DNA from: Gracilibacteraceae bacterium
GTDB lineage: Bacteria; Bacillota; Desulfitobacteriia; Desulfitobacteriales; Syntrophobotulaceae
Length of the DNA: 5,319 bases
Reading direction: 5' to 3'
NCBI GenBank assembly: GCA_031274335.1
Contig: JAISQG010000048.1
Coordinates: forward strand, 1-5,319
Shown: positions 1-5,319 of the stretch, piece by piece
How the letters are laid out: the number at the start of each line of letters is the position of its first letter
Position numbering within the stretch: the first letter of the stretch is position 1
The notes under the pieces: generated by a model
What the model was told of the DNA's origin: nothing
The model's input: the letters and a program-made list of their open reading frames with translations, nothing else
Databases searched by the model: none
Program-made: the position numbers and the translations under genes

Positions 1-435
1 CGTGCGCATATTGTGCAGGCGGTCGGCCAGCTTGATGATGATAACGCGGATGTCTCTCGCCATAGCGAGAAACATTTTGCGCAAATTCTCCACTTGGGCC
101 TCCGCTTTGTCCCGGAAGGCTATTTTGCCGAGCTTGGTCACGCCATCCACAATTTGCGCCACTTCCGGGCCGAAGTTCTGGCGGATGTCCTCCAGAGTTT
201 TTTCCGTGTCCTCGGCCACGTCATGCAAAAAGGCGGCCATAATGGAAACATCGTCCATTTCCATTTCGCATAAAATCGCGGCCACCTCCAGAGGATGCTG
301 GATGTAGTCGTCGCCGGAAATGCGGTGCTGGCCCCAATGCGCTTTTTCCGCGAAGCGATAGGCTTTTTCGATGGCGGCGATATCGCTTGCGCTGTTCATT
401 GCCAGGATTCTTTTTTTCAGATCGTCAAAATCCAT
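1..435 (-). CDS. rel: RelA/SpoT-family bifunctional (p)ppGpp synthetase/hydrolase, N-terminal part (145 residues, cut by window edge)
   Basis: This is the N-terminal, hydrolase end of a cytosolic Rel/SpoT enzyme that makes and degrades the alarmone (p)ppGpp in the stringent response. The 145 visible residues form most of the HD hydrolase domain: R38, YIQHP (H47), HDVAEDT (H71, D72, E75, D76), FGPEVAQIVDGVTKLGKI at 88-105, ENLRKM at 116-121 and KLADRLHNMRT at 135-145 (D138, N142). These match the metal- and substrate-binding residues of the streptococcal Rel enzyme at a constant offset of six, so hydrolase activity is expected. The synthetase, TGS and ACT domains would lie beyond the left edge, so whether the synthetase is intact cannot be seen. 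The ATG at 435 is preceded by AGGTGG with a 9-nt spacer. The ligase gene ends 31 nt upstream, which suggests co-transcription. One mild oddity is HDVAEDT where HDVVEDT is usual. Family assignment is very secure; the exact paralogue is less so. Confidence 0.95.
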   Translation of the reverse strand, partial: MDFDDLKKRILAMNSASDIAAIEKAYRFAEKAHWGQHRISGDDYIQHPLEVAAILCEMEMDDVSIMAAFLHDVAEDTEKTLEDIRQNFGPEVAQIVDGVTKLGKIAFRDKAEAQVENLRKMFLAMARDIRVIIIKLADRLHNMRT

Positions 436-466
436 CGGGACTCACCACCTTTCCGCAATCTCCAAT

Positions 467-2908
467 TCAAATAATTCCCAGTTCCTGCAAAAACCTGATA
501 TTGTCCTCGGTCAGGGCGATGCTCTCCATGCGCGTCTCATTGGCCTCAAGCAGGAGATCGTACACGGAACGGACAGAGGCGGCATAGACCTCGCGCGTCA
601 TAGCTCCTCCCGCGGTGATGCTCTCAAAAAATCCGGCGAAAACAGTGAATTGCTGGGACCAGATCGCGGGGTCGGCCCGGCGGTAAGTCAGAATCTGGCG
701 CGACATTTCAAAGGCTTTGGCCGGTTGGCCGACGGTGAAATAATATACGGTCAGCTGCCCCTGAATCGTGTTGGATTTGGCCTTGGACAGGCGCTCCGCG
801 TAAATGTCCGCCTGGGCGAGCAAATCCGAATTCCGCATTTGCGGCGCGCTGGTGACGTAGGCAAGAAGGTAGTCGTTTTTTTCAAAGACATCTATCCCGG
901 CGGCTGTGGTCATAGCGGGAAAAAACCTCGCCATGCCTGCCTCGCCGCCATTCTGGGCTCGGGCTATGGCATCGGCCAAAATGCCGCGGGCGATAAAATT
1001 GCCCAGCAGGAGGATGATGAAAAGCGAAGCGAAAACAGCCAGGCCGACGCGCATCGGCCGCGCCCCTCCGGCCGGGCGGCTCGCTTCCCGGGCGGCCGGC
1101 GCGGGAAGGGCGGCCGGCTGGTCGCATTGCAGCGTAATCAGGGCAAAAAGCACAAAAGCGTAAGTCAGGAAGGCCGTGGCGGACATAACCACTTCCACGG
1201 CGCTATGCGTGGCGACCATGACAAACCCGGCAGCCAACGCGGCCGTAAGCGCGGACGGCCCCTCGACCCGGCGGGAGCGCCACAGCGCGCGCGCCGCGCA
1301 AAGAAGAAAAGCCAGGTAGGGGATAAAACCGAGCAGGCCCATTTCGGCCAGCACCTGGATATAGTGGTTATGCGCGTATTTGGTCGTGTAGTAAAAATCC
1401 TGGGCGCTGAAAATGGCGTTCTGATAACCGCCGAGGCCCAGTCCGATGAGCGGGCTGCGAGCGAAGATTTTCAAGCCGTCGTAAAAAAAGACGAAGCGCT
1501 GGATGGCGTTCTGGTTGGCCATCAGACCCTGCAGGCGGTTGGCGATGGAGGCGGGGAGCAGAGTATAGCGCAGTTTCAGGGCGTTATTTCCGTAGCCGGC
1601 CGCGGTCAAAGTCGCACTGCCGTCGGCCCGGAAATCAAACCAGACGACCCGGCTGTCTTCCGGCACCGTGAAGTCGGCGGATTCCGTGATCGGCCCCTCG
1701 TAAAGAACGGTCTGTTTGTGCATCATGACCTGTTCCATGTTCTGGGCCGCAATGGTCACGTGCAGCGGCGCGTCTGCCGTGACGGCCAGCGTGTGCGCGC
1801 CCGGGGCCGGATAGGCGGCCCGGCGCAGGGTTTCGCCCGGCGCCAGGGTGGCGGGGCCGGACAAAGCGGCGGCCAGCGCCAGCACGACGAGCAGGACGGC
1901 GGCGACGGCGGCGGCAAAAACCAGAGATCGCCGGGGATTTTTGCTCAGGAGAGCGGAAAGCGGCCCGCCCGCAAAACGCTCCGCCAGGAGCAGGACGGCG
2001 CAAAGGACGGCGGCCGCGAGAATAGGCAGCCAGGCTTGCGGGCCGGCGGTGCCCAGGTAGCCGAAGGAAAAATACATGACGGCCAGCCCGGCCAGGGCCG
2101 TTTCCAGCATGACGACAAAAAAGCGGATGCGGTCGGGCGGCGCGGCCGCCAGGAGCATGACCACGGCGGAAACCGCCAGGCACAGCGTCGCGCCCATGCT
2201 GAAGGTATATAAGAACGCCAGCGCCGTCACCGCGAGAAAAACGGTCTGGTAAATTTTTTCCCGGCGCCGCGTGGCCGTGGCGGTCAGATAAACCGAAAAC
2301 AGCAGGCCCAGCCCGGCGATGCCGCCAAAAATATTCGGCGTGTTGAAAATCGAAGAGATGCGGGATCCGTCCGCCACGGCGCCGGCTTCGGCGTAAGCCT
2401 GGGTGAAAACTCCGACGACCGCGCGAAAACCGCGCGTGAAAAATTCGGCGGAGGCGGCGTCGATGCTGATGAGGCTGAAAACGGCGCAAACGGCGGCCAG
2501 CGCGGTCAGAAGGCGGCGGGCCTGCTCCGCGCCCGGAGCGAGGATGCCGACGATCAGGGCAAATAAAACAAAAGCGGCAAGCATTTTTGAAAATTCAGAA
2601 ATAGCGAATTTGCCCGCCACGGCATACAACGTGGAAACGCCGCCGACCAGGGTATACAGGGACAGCGTGAAAGCCGTCGGGGTCAAAAAGCGCCGAAACC
2701 GCGCCGTCTGCGTGAAGCAGCACAGCAGAAGCAGGGCGAGGCAGCTCAGGAAAGCGACGCATTTTTCCATCACGGTGTCGAAGCTGCCAGCCAAGACGGT
2801 GAGGAAAAAAAACAGCACGCCAAAGACGGCGGTCATGGTGCTGTTCAATACCAGGCCGCGGTCAGGCGGTAGTGCCGCCGCTTTATTTTTCAAACTTTTT
2901 TTGCTCAC
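467..2908 (-). CDS. O-antigen ligase / Wzy-type polymerase family membrane protein with helical-repeat C-terminus (813 aa)
   Basis: This is a polytopic membrane protein of the Wzy_C (O-antigen ligase/polymerase/teichuronic-type) superfamily. Such proteins join or polymerise lipid-linked glycans on the outer face of the inner membrane. Hydrophobic segments are visible near residues 26-40, 48-65, 76-97, 106-124, 132-150, 188-210, 219-235, 237-255, 261-281, 292-309 and 328-350. A polar, beta-strand-rich stretch follows (about 351-465). Next comes the Wzy_C signature: RFVFFYDGLKIF (471-482), PLIGLGLGGY (486-495) and HNHYIQVLAEMGLLG (513-527). Further TM segments lie near 525-541, 552-575 and 576-594. 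An Ala/Pro-rich linker (597-619), one more TM (621-642) and a helical tail (about 643-813) complete it. The tail resembles TPR repeats, for example ADIYAERLSKAKS at 700-712 and QPAKAFEMSRQIL at 728-740. At 813 aa it is about twice the length of a simple WaaL. The start is GTG, supported by AGGAG 9 nt upstream. The acceptor and glycan cannot be told from sequence; ligase versus polymerase is undecided. Confidence 0.88.
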   Translation of the reverse strand: MSKKSLKNKAAALPPDRGLVLNSTMTAVFGVLFFFLTVLAGSFDTVMEKCVAFLSCLALLLLCCFTQTARFRRFLTPTAFTLSLYTLVGGVSTLYAVAGKFAISEFSKMLAAFVLFALIVGILAPGAEQARRLLTALAAVCAVFSLISIDAASAEFFTRGFRAVVGVFTQAYAEAGAVADGSRISSIFNTPNIFGGIAGLGLLFSVYLTATATRRREKIYQTVFLAVTALAFLYTFSMGATLCLAVSAVVMLLAAAPPDRIRFFVVMLETALAGLAVMYFSFGYLGTAGPQAWLPILAAAVLCAVLLLAERFAGGPLSALLSKNPRRSLVFAAAVAAVLLVVLALAAALSGPATLAPGETLRRAAYPAPGAHTLAVTADAPLHVTIAAQNMEQVMMHKQTVLYEGPITESADFTVPEDSRVVWFDFRADGSATLTAAGYGNNALKLRYTLLPASIANRLQGLMANQNAIQRFVFFYDGLKIFARSPLIGLGLGGYQNAIFSAQDFYYTTKYAHNHYIQVLAEMGLLGFIPYLAFLLCAARALWRSRRVEGPSALTAALAAGFVMVATHSAVEVVMSATAFLTYAFVLFALITLQCDQPAALPAPAAREASRPAGGARPMRVGLAVFASLFIILLLGNFIARGILADAIARAQNGGEAGMARFFPAMTTAAGIDVFEKNDYLLAYVTSAPQMRNSDLLAQADIYAERLSKAKSNTIQGQLTVYYFTVGQPAKAFEMSRQILTYRRADPAIWSQQFTVFAGFFESITAGGAMTREVYAASVRSVYDLLLEANETRMESIALTEDNIRFLQELGII
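1090..1118. repeat. Short GC-rich direct repeat in the linker-coding part of the ligase gene
   Basis: The 11-mer GGGCGGCCGGC occurs at 1090-1100 and again at 1108-1118, a period of 18 nt (six codons). On the coding strand this gives part of the Ala/Pro-rich linker, with PAALPA followed by PAAREA (about residues 598-609), between two membrane segments. It looks like slippage-type expansion of low-complexity coding DNA rather than a mobile or regulatory element. Confidence 0.6.
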
Positions 2909-2917
2909 GGAACCAGT

Positions 2918-2922
2918 CTCCT
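2918..2922 (-). promoter_or_regulatory. Ribosome-binding site of the ligase gene (fixes the GTG start)
   Basis: Reading on the minus strand, AGGAG lies 9 nt before the GTG at 2908. The first in-frame ATG is 24 codons further in, at the edge of the first TM segment, and has no comparable site. The GTG is therefore the better start. The site is only 5 nt downstream of the T-run of the hairpin at 2928-2978. Confidence 0.75.
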
Positions 2923-2927
2923 ATATT

Positions 2928-2978
2928 AAAAAAATCAGGCTGCCGCCTGGGACAGGGTAAAAATGCCGGCGGGCAGCC
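2928..2978 (-). terminator. Probable Rho-independent terminator after the hslU-codY-membrane protein operon
   Basis: On the minus strand the arms GGCTGCC (2978-2972) and GGCAGCC (2944-2938) pair perfectly. A further GCC/GGC pairing extends the stem to 10 bp with one bulged C. The loop is about 20 nt and includes ATTTTTA. The stem is followed by TGA and then seven Ts (2934-2928). This is a usual intrinsic-terminator layout, although the loop is long and the T-run starts 3 nt after the stem. It begins 25 nt past the stop codon of the small membrane protein gene. On the plus strand no T-run follows the stem, so it acts in one direction. Its closeness to the ligase ribosome-binding site means it could also work as a leader attenuator. 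Confidence 0.72.
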
Positions 2979-3003
2979 ACTTATAGATTATTATTTGACA
3001 GAT

Positions 3004-3456
3004 CTAAGCATCCAGATTGGAGCTGATCTGATAGCGCCGGATCAGGTCTTCTAATTCCGCGCTCAATTCATTGAACGGAAAATAGAAATCCGACAGCAGA
3101 TAAATTTTATTGGCCGCGCTTTTTATACGCACGACCTCCGCCCGCCACTGCTGCGTGAAAACAATGCGGCGAATGTCCCCCGGTTCCAGTGTTTCGCTGC
3201 CGAGAAGCGAGCGAAAGATCAGAGTGTCGTTTTCTATCAGCACTTTTTGGGAATTGGCGAAAACGATGAGCAAAATCAGCGAGATAGCCGCCGCGATATA
3301 AATCAGCATGAAAATCTGAGCATATCGCGTCGGCACACCGCTCAGGCGGTAAAACAGCCACAGAAGCAGGGGATACAGAATTCCAAAGCCCACAGCGGGC
3401 TGCAGCAGCCGCCTGATCTGAAAATCATAAACCTTTGCCTTTTCCTCTGGTGGCAT
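3004..3456 (-). CDS. Small two-TM membrane protein with a beta-rich, PH-like C-terminal domain (150 aa, function unknown)
   Basis: I do not recognise a named family. From the ATG at 3456, residues 1-20 are charged (PPEEKAKVYDF, then QIRRLL). Two hydrophobic segments follow at about 21-37 (VGFGILYPLLLWLFYRL) and 48-66 (IFMLIYIAAAISLILLIVF). The remaining 80 residues alternate in beta fashion (KVLIENDTLIFRS, then GDIRRIVFT, AEVVRIKS, KIYLLSDF) and end in a helix with ELEDLIRRY. Two TM helices followed by such a domain are reminiscent of bacterial PH-domain (YdbS/DUF304-like) membrane proteins, but this is analogy only. The ATG is chosen over an in-frame TTG eight codons upstream because GGAGGG lies 6 nt before the ATG. 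The gene starts 25 nt after the codY stop and precedes the terminator at 2928-2978, so it is probably the last gene of the hslU-codY operon. Confidence 0.8.
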   Translation of the reverse strand: MPPEEKAKVYDFQIRRLLQPAVGFGILYPLLLWLFYRLSGVPTRYAQIFMLIYIAAAISLILLIVFANSQKVLIENDTLIFRSLLGSETLEPGDIRRIVFTQQWRAEVVRIKSAANKIYLLSDFYFPFNELSAELEDLIRRYQISSNLDA

Positions 3457-3462
3457 CGCTCT

Positions 3463-3468
3463 CCCTCC
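3463..3468 (-). promoter_or_regulatory. Ribosome-binding site of the small membrane protein gene (decides ATG 3456 over TTG 3480)
   Basis: GGAGGG on the minus strand is followed by a 6-nt spacer (AGAGCG) and then ATG. The TTG at 3480 would place this site inside the coding region and lies only 1 nt from the codY stop without a site of its own. Confidence 0.75.
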
Positions 3469-3481
3469 CGCGGCAAACAAA

Positions 3482-4285
3482 TCAGCGTTTGGTGATTCTC
3501 TCTATTTCAGCCAGCAGATGTTCGTTCAACACGCGGATATAAGTGCCCTTCATGCCGAGAGATTTGGATTCGATCACGCCGGCCGACTCGAATTTGCGCA
3601 GCGCGTTCACGATCACGGAGCGCGTGATGCCTACGCGGTCGGCTATTTTGCTGGCCACCAGATGGCCCTCCGAACCGCCGAGTTCGATGAAAATATGCTC
3701 CACCGCCTCCAATTCGGAATAGGACAGCGTGCCGACGGCAATTTGCACCGCCGCTTTTTTCCGCGCCTCCACTTCGGCGCGTTCCGCCCGCTCGCGCAAA
3801 ATCTCCATGCCGATGATCGTAGCCCCGTATTCAGCCACAATCATGTCGCCGGCTGTGAATTCCGCGTCGAATTTGGCCAGCACCAGCGTGCCCACCCGCT
3901 CCGAGCCGCCCAGCACCGGAATAATCGTGGACCTCTTGTTGTTGTATTCGCATTTGTCATTGCCGCTGAACACGCAGGCGCTGTCCTGCTGGCTGTGATT
4001 GGTTTTGGTGTTCGTGACGCCCAGCAGTTCCGCGTTGTACGCTTCCGGAAACTGCTCGGTCTCCTGGATTATCTCGTTAATGCTCTGGCAGGCAAAGCCG
4101 GGAATGCAGCTGTAACCGAGCAGATTTCCCTTGCTGCTGAGGATATAGCAGTTGGATTCCGTTTTGGCGCTGATCGCTCCGGCCATTTCCGCGAAATCCA
4201 CCTGATTTCCGCCAGCCCTCTGGATGAGCCTGCTAATAGCTCTTGTTTTTTCCAATACCATGTCCAAGTCGTTTGCGTTTGACAT
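3482..4285 (-). CDS. codY: CodY, GTP/branched-chain amino acid-responsive global transcriptional regulator (267 aa)
   Basis: CodY is the cytosolic repressor that, in Firmicutes, binds DNA when branched-chain amino acids (and in several species GTP) are plentiful, shutting off amino-acid uptake and biosynthesis, peptide use and stationary-phase genes. The protein is complete, about 8 residues longer at the N-terminus than the 259-aa B. subtilis protein. Residues 11-160 form the GAF effector domain (VLEKTR at 10-15, LLGYS at 55-59, IIPVLGGSERVGTLVLAKF at 121-139, AEYGATIIGMEILRE at 151-165). A helical linker follows, then the winged helix-turn-helix: ASKIADRVGITRSVIVNALR at 211-230, with ESAGVIES and SLGMKGTYIRVLN (242-254) nearly identical to the B. 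subtilis protein. The isoleucine-contact region differs: the residue matching Arg61 appears to be Ile69, and Thr96 and Pro99 appear as Cys104 and Ser107. CVF and KCEY resemble clostridial CodY from memory. The ATG at 4285 has AGGAGG 9 nt upstream, and hslU ends 26 nt before it. Confidence 0.98.
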   Translation of the reverse strand: MSNANDLDMVLEKTRAISRLIQRAGGNQVDFAEMAGAISAKTESNCYILSSKGNLLGYSCIPGFACQSINEIIQETEQFPEAYNAELLGVTNTKTNHSQQDSACVFSGNDKCEYNNKRSTIIPVLGGSERVGTLVLAKFDAEFTAGDMIVAEYGATIIGMEILRERAERAEVEARKKAAVQIAVGTLSYSELEAVEHIFIELGGSEGHLVASKIADRVGITRSVIVNALRKFESAGVIESKSLGMKGTYIRVLNEHLLAEIERITKR

Positions 4286-4311
4286 AACTATTTTCCTCCT
4301 CTTAAATCTTG

Positions 4312-5319
4312 TTACAGAATATATTTGGACAAATCCTGGCTGCGAACGATGTCTCCGACTTTCTGCCGCACATACTCGCTGCTGACTTCCAGCTCAAAGT
4401 CGGCCGGCAGCTCCGAAGCCTCGAACGACAGTTCTTCCAGCACTTTTTCCACAATTGTGTGCAAACGCCGCGCGCCGATGTTTTCCGTGGCGGCATTGAC
4501 GTCGAAGGCCATTTGCGCGATCTCGCCTATGGCGTCCGGCGTAAAACTGACGCGGACGCCTTCCGTGAGAAGCAGGGCTTCATATTGCTTGAGGATCGAG
4601 GCGTGAGGTTCGGTGAGTATGCGACGGAAATCTTCCACGCTCAGGGATTTGAGTTCCACCCTGATGGGGAAACGCCCTTGCAGCTCCGGGATCAGATCCG
4701 ACGGTTTGGAAATATGAAAAGCGCCGGCGGCGATGAACAGGATATGGTCGGTTTTCACGGCGCCGTACTTCGTGACGACCGTCGCGCCTTCGACCAGGGG
4801 CAGGATGTCGCGCTGCACCCCGCCGCGGGAGACATCCGGGCCGCTGCCCGTTTCCCGGCTGGCGATCTTATCGATTTCGTCCAGGAAAACGATCCCCTCC
4901 TGTTCCGTGCGGCGGATAGCCTCCTGCACCGCCTCCTCGTGATCCACGAGCGATTGCGCTTCTTCCTGCGTCAGGATGCGCCGGGCTTCCCGCACGGCGA
5001 CTTTGCGTTTTTTCTTCTTTTTCGGGAACATGCCGGCCATCATGTCCTGCAGATTGATGCCGATCTCCATGCCGCTGCCGGCCAGCATGTCAGCGTAAGG
5101 GGAATTTTCCTCGACTTCCACATCGACGAGATAATCATCGAGTTCCCCGGTTTTCAGCTTCTTTTCGAGAAAATCCCGTTCCTTCTCGATTTCCGGGGGG
5201 ACGTTTTCCTGCTCCGGCTGTTCCTTTTTGTCCTCCTGCATAAAAAGCTGGAAAGGGTTCATGGAGGTACTTTCCTTGCGCCGGCCCGGCGCGAGCAGGG
5301 AGAGCAGGCGTTTTTCCGC
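4312..5319 (-). CDS. hslU: HslU (ClpY), ATPase/unfoldase subunit of the HslUV protease, C-terminal 335 residues (5' end outside window)
   Basis: HslU is the AAA+ hexamer that unfolds substrates and feeds them into the HslV peptidase in the cytosol. The reading frame is open to the window edge at 5319 with family-typical sequence (AEKRLLSLLAPGRRKE, then NPFQLF), so the gene does not start at the ATG at 5262. In numbering from the edge, residues 1 to about 140 cover the rest of the I-domain (with an acidic stretch and a KKKKKRK run at 100-106). Walker B is GIVFLDEIDK (142-151), then SGPDVSRGGVQRD near 159-171, sensor-1 ILFIAAGAFH (193-202), the arginine finger in LQGRFPIRVEL (R216), and sensor-2 IGARRLHT (281-288). 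The C-terminus is DLSKYIL, the tail that inserts into HslV. The missing N-terminus (about 130 residues by family length) carries Walker A and the pore loop. hslV, and probably xerC, are expected just upstream. Confidence 0.98.
   Translation of the reverse strand, partial: AEKRLLSLLAPGRRKESTSMNPFQLFMQEDKKEQPEQENVPPEIEKERDFLEKKLKTGELDDYLVDVEVEENSPYADMLAGSGMEIGINLQDMMAGMFPKKKKKRKVAVREARRILTQEEAQSLVDHEEAVQEAIRRTEQEGIVFLDEIDKIASRETGSGPDVSRGGVQRDILPLVEGATVVTKYGAVKTDHILFIAAGAFHISKPSDLIPELQGRFPIRVELKSLSVEDFRRILTEPHASILKQYEALLLTEGVRVSFTPDAIGEIAQMAFDVNAATENIGARRLHTIVEKVLEELSFEASELPADFELEVSSEYVRQKVGDIVRSQDLSKYIL

Noticed and set aside
371..2212. Very long plus-strand open frame (613 codons) opposite the ligase gene
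   Set aside because: Its translation is Gly/Arg/Gln/Lys-rich with no domain or fold signature, and it starts inside the antisense of rel. The minus-strand frame has membrane segments and a clear Wzy_C motif. Long antisense frames are expected in GC-rich coding DNA.
1635..2489. Second minus-strand frame of 284 codons inside the ligase gene
   Set aside because: It is an Arg/Pro/His-rich out-of-frame shadow of the ligase coding sequence, without any recognisable domain.
2980..3008. Possible minus-strand promoter for the ligase: -10 TATAAG (2985-2980) with CTTAGA (3008-3003) at 17-nt spacing
   Set aside because: The -35 matches only 3 of 6 positions, so it is too weak to annotate. It stays a candidate only because the ligase needs a promoter somewhere upstream.
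2995..3018. Perfect -35 hexamer TTGACA on the plus strand at 2995-3000
   Set aside because: No acceptable -10 lies 16-18 nt downstream, and it would drive only antisense transcription into the small membrane protein gene.
3518..4282. Plus-strand open frame of 254 codons opposite codY
   Set aside because: It mirrors the unmistakable CodY gene; its His/Phe/Arg-rich product matches nothing I know and has no ribosome-binding site that I can see.
4995..5030. A-rich stretch in hslU (codons for KKKKKRK) as a programmed frameshift site
   Set aside because: The A-run is not in the phase needed for a slippery heptamer, and the conserved HslU frame continues through it without interruption.
4312..5262. 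hslU as a short 316-codon gene starting at the ATG at 5262
   Set aside because: The frame stays open to 5319 with conserved HslU sequence, so that ATG is internal and the gene is cut by the window edge, not truncated.

Overview
All recognisable genes lie on the minus strand, so the window reads from right to left: hslU (5' part missing) -> codY -> a small two-TM membrane protein -> a probable Rho-independent terminator -> a large O-antigen-ligase/Wzy-type membrane protein -> the start of a RelA/SpoT-family (p)ppGpp enzyme, which runs off the left edge. Coding density is high. No RNA gene, mobile element, CRISPR array or origin is visible.

The organism is a member of the Firmicutes (Bacillota). 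CodY is known essentially only from that phylum, and hslU directly followed by codY is its classic arrangement (the B. subtilis codVWXY locus). The fairly GC-rich DNA, the clostridial-looking CodY effector pocket and an envelope-polymer ligase would fit a diderm Negativicutes lineage. That is inference, because similar ligases also occur in monoderms.

Region by region: 4312-5319 is the C-terminal three quarters of the HslU ATPase. 3482-4285 is a complete CodY, 26 nt downstream. 3004-3456 is a 150-residue protein with two TM helices and a beta-rich tail, 25 nt after codY and probably in the same transcript. 2928-2978 is a GC-rich hairpin followed by a T-run, most simply the end of the hslU-codY operon. 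467-2908 is an 813-residue Wzy_C-type protein with a GTG start, an extracytoplasmic beta-rich insert and a helical-repeat tail. 1-435 is the N-terminal HD hydrolase half of a Rel/SpoT protein, 31 nt downstream of the ligase and probably co-transcribed with it.

Functionally, the right half combines regulated proteolysis (HslU with HslV) and nutrient-responsive transcription (CodY). The left half combines surface-glycan assembly and (p)ppGpp turnover. CodY responds to GTP in some Firmicutes and (p)ppGpp metabolism sets GTP levels, so the two halves may be physiologically linked; the sequence alone does not prove it. Most of the window is conserved housekeeping content. I see no convincing undescribed system. 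The more unusual points are the terminator placed directly against the ligase ribosome-binding site, the architecture of the ligase, the uncharacterised small membrane protein and the location of the rel gene.
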